From: Akkermansiaceae bacterium UBA1315
GTDB lineage: Bacteria; Verrucomicrobiota; Verrucomicrobiia; Verrucomicrobiales; Akkermansiaceae
Assembly (NCBI GenBank): GCA_002307065.1
Contig: DBTN01000011.1
Span: 1-64,000 of the forward strand
Length of the DNA stretch: 64,000 nucleotides
Reading direction: 5' to 3'
The translations under genes were made by a program, and so were the position numbers. The stretch's first letter is position 1; each line of letters starts with the position of its first letter. The notes under the pieces are model-generated. The model saw only the letters and a program-made list of their open reading frames with translations, was not told the DNA's origin and made no database searches. Shown piece by piece: positions 62,416 to 64,000 of this stretch.

Positions 62416-62981
62416 TGGGAAAAATCGGGCCCGAATTTTTTCAACGAGACCCGGTGACTTGTGCCCGGGAATTGGTTGGCTGCTTATTTTGGTGGGGCGA
62501 GTGTGCGGGGAAAATCGTGGAGACGGAAGCCTACTCTGCGGAAGGTGACGAGGCATGCCACACGTTTTTCCGACCGAGCTCCCGCGATTTTGTCGAACGC
62601 CATCAAGCGGGAGACGCTTATGTCTATCTGAATTACGGCGTGCACTGGCTCTTTAATGTGTTGGTGAAAGGCGAAGAGGGGGCTGGATTTGTCTTGCTAC
62701 GAGCGCTGGAACCGGTTGCGGGCCAGGCGAAAATGCGAGAACGCCGAGGAAATATTCCGGATCACGGCCTGTGTTCGGGCCCGGGAAAACTCACTCGCGC
62801 GTTGGGAATTCAAGGCGTGCACCACGGAACCAGTTTTCTTCATTCGGCCACTTGCGGAATCGAAGCCGGTGTGCCTGAAAACCTCTGTGAGGGTCCCCGA
62901 ATCGGGATTTCGAAAGCGGCTGATCACCCATGGCGATTTGGAGAAAAATTTTCTCGCTCACTCAGTCGAAATTTTGCGTGA
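62412..62981 (+). CDS. 3-methyladenine DNA glycosylase (MPG/AAG family)
   Basis: 189 residues. This is the AAG fold for base excision of alkylated or deaminated purines. Motifs: EFFQRDPVTCARELVG, KIVETEAYSAEGDEACHTF (with the catalytic Glu of ETEAY), AYVYLNYGVHWLFNVL, and GPGKLTRALGI. Two ATG codons at 62412 and 62415; the first overlaps the nif3 stop. It ends the rluA-nif3-mpg chain. Confidence 0.93.
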   Translation: MMGKIGPEFFQRDPVTCARELVGCLFWWGECAGKIVETEAYSAEGDEACHTFFRPSSRDFVERHQAGDAYVYLNYGVHWLFNVLVKGEEGAGFVLLRALEPVAGQAKMRERRGNIPDHGLCSGPGKLTRALGIQGVHHGTSFLHSATCGIEAGVPENLCEGPRIGISKAADHPWRFGEKFSRSLSRNFA

Positions 62982-63146
62982 CGAATTCCTAAAACCGGTC
63001 ATTAATTCGCCCGCCGTAGGTGGCGAATTCGTCAATTCCTTGCAGTTGTGATCAATAGCGACATGTGAGGCGACAATTCGCCATAAATTTGATGAAAAAA
63101 GGGCTTGCCTGAATAGCCCAGTTCTAGTCTTATGGTTTCCGAAAGC

Positions 63147-63220
63147 GCGGGCATAGCTTAATGGTAAAGCCCTAGCCTTCCAAGCTAGCCACGCGGGTTC
63201 GATTCCCGCTGCCCGCTCCA
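63147..63220 (+). tRNA. tRNA-Gly (anticodon TCC)
   Basis: Acceptor GCGGGCA/TGCCCGC, anticodon stem CTAGC/GCTAG with loop CTTCCAA (anticodon TCC), T arm with GGTTCGATTCC, discriminator T and an encoded CCA end. In contrast, the tRNA-Arg in this window has no encoded CCA. Confidence 0.95.
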
Positions 63221-63256
63221 TCGAAAACTGTCAGACGAAGTTACCTATCATTCATC

Positions 63257-63910
63257 ATGAAAAAAACCATCCACTTTGCTCTCGCGAGCGCTGCGTTGGG
63301 AGTCCTGCCGGTTTTCGCGGCAAGCGATTGCCAGAAGCTCGCTCTTTCAGTTCATCAATCTGTTGTCTCTGAGCGTTCCGATGTTCTTGAGATTGTTGAG
63401 GCTCAAGTGAAAGCCAATCCTGATTGCGCTTGCGAAGTGGTAAAAGCCGCCATCGAAGGATCGGTCGCTGATACGGCGAAAGTTGCTTCGATTGTCGAAG
63501 TTGCAGCTACCGCCGCTCCTGAACAAATGCGCCTCATCTCGCAGTGCGCTGTCGCAATTGCTCCTGATGCTCTTGCTGACGTGCAAGCGGTTCTTGCCAA
63601 GTTGGACCCGAATGCAGGCGAATCTGGCTACAGCGCCAAGAGTGCAAAAGGTGAAGTTGCGTCTGAAGCTGCTGCTGCCCCCACGGAACTTCCAAATCCT
63701 CTAGATTTTCCAGGTTCGAGTTCCAGTGATGCTGCTCTGCTGACCAATTCTCCTCCTGGTTCGCCAACTTTCGTGATCACTCCTGGAGGTCCAGGCGGCC
63801 CTGGCGGTCCGAGTGGACCTAGCGGCCCAAGTGGCCCCGGTGGTCCTCCAATCGTGAACCCCCCTACTACTCCTCCGGTTACTCCTCCAGCCGTTTCCGA
63901 TGTCGATTGA
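63257..63910 (+). CDS. Secreted protein with collagen-like Gly-Pro tail
   Basis: 217 residues. A signal peptide (cut after VFA) precedes a helical domain with regularly spaced Cys (SDCQKLALS, NPDCACEVV, ISQCAVAI). A low-complexity linker follows, then a Gly-x-x run (GGPGGPGGPSGPSGPSGP, about residues 176-197) and a Pro/Thr tail. The N-terminal domain type recurs in verrucomicrobial secreted proteins, from memory; its function is unknown. It lies directly downstream of tRNA-Gly. Confidence 0.8.
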   Translation: MKKTIHFALASAALGVLPVFAASDCQKLALSVHQSVVSERSDVLEIVEAQVKANPDCACEVVKAAIEGSVADTAKVASIVEVAATAAPEQMRLISQCAVAIAPDALADVQAVLAKLDPNAGESGYSAKSAKGEVASEAAAAPTELPNPLDFPGSSSSDAALLTNSPPGSPTFVITPGGPGGPGGPSGPSGPSGPGGPPIVNPPTTPPVTPPAVSDVD

Positions 63911-64000
63911 TTAGAAATCGAACTTCAAACCTCCTTCTGTGATCCAAAACCCTACTTGGCGGAGAAGAATAAGAGGCTGCCAGGCTAATTGATTCCCCCC

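Noticed and set aside
63784..63845. Short tandem repeat, possible CRISPR-like or minisatellite array
   Set aside because: It is the in-frame Gly-Pro/Ser coding repeat of a collagen-like tail; no spacers of regular length.

Overview
The window is a chromosomal segment of about 57% GC from a Gram-negative bacterium, most likely a member of the Verrucomicrobiota (Verrucomicrobiales-like). The grounds are several secreted proteins with PEP-CTERM sorting tails, TonB-dependent receptors and an LptF/G permease (outer membrane), a LysM protein inside the division/cell-wall cluster, a 34-residue AURKAIP1/COX24-like basic protein, and dispersed palindromic repeats of a type I associate with this phylum. 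The taxon is an inference; no rRNA or marker tree was available.

Layout. 0-3.8 kb: end of the dcw cluster (mraY 3' end, murD, LysM protein, ftsW). 4-9.5 kb: a secretion/pilus block with two consecutive GspE/PilB ATPases, a GspF/PilC platform protein and a GspG-like pseudopilin, closed by a terminator. 9.5-14.2 kb: a disordered protein, a repeat-rich spacer, a lipoprotein, a CysJ-like flavoprotein reductase, a Dabb protein, an isolated nuoA and a small unknown protein. 14.4-23.2 kb: rpmE (zinc-free type), hisF, an AddB/AddA-like helicase-nuclease pair, rpsU and an acyl desaturase. 23.3-31.7 kb: LptF/G permease, SulP transporter, a FusB-type EF-G, pabB and a CLC protein with CLC-F (fluoride) features, then tRNA-Arg.

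31.9-44.1 kb is the most accessory-looking part. It holds two PEP-CTERM proteins divergent from a haemoglobin-receptor-like TonB protein and a secreted beta-fold protein, then a SAM methyltransferase. Next comes a ZnuD-like TonB receptor in a run with two small His-rich membrane proteins and a periplasmic protein, divergent from two secreted proteins carrying the HxHYNWGF motif of 'choice-of-anchor M' proteins. I read this as a candidate zinc (or other transition metal) acquisition locus with a compact shared operator region. 44.2-53 kb: PfkB kinase, an arsenic operon (arsR, DUF6428, acr3, arsC), and a LysR regulator divergent from an RND efflux pair lacking its outer-membrane channel. 53-63.9 kb: miaB, an unknown protein, a GH10-like hydrolase, a Pr6Pr membrane protein, ThuA, aguB, hisG, the AURKAIP1-like protein, an rluA/nif3/mpg chain, tRNA-Gly and a collagen-like secreted protein.

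Across the whole window the palindrome ACCGGT is strikingly frequent (about 120 copies by eye, about 20 expected), often extended to AAACCGGT. It occurs in genes, spacers and terminator stems, and is nearly absent from a few stretches of 3 kb. It resembles a DNA-uptake-sequence or HIP1-type genome-wide motif and is the signal I consider most worth pursuing.
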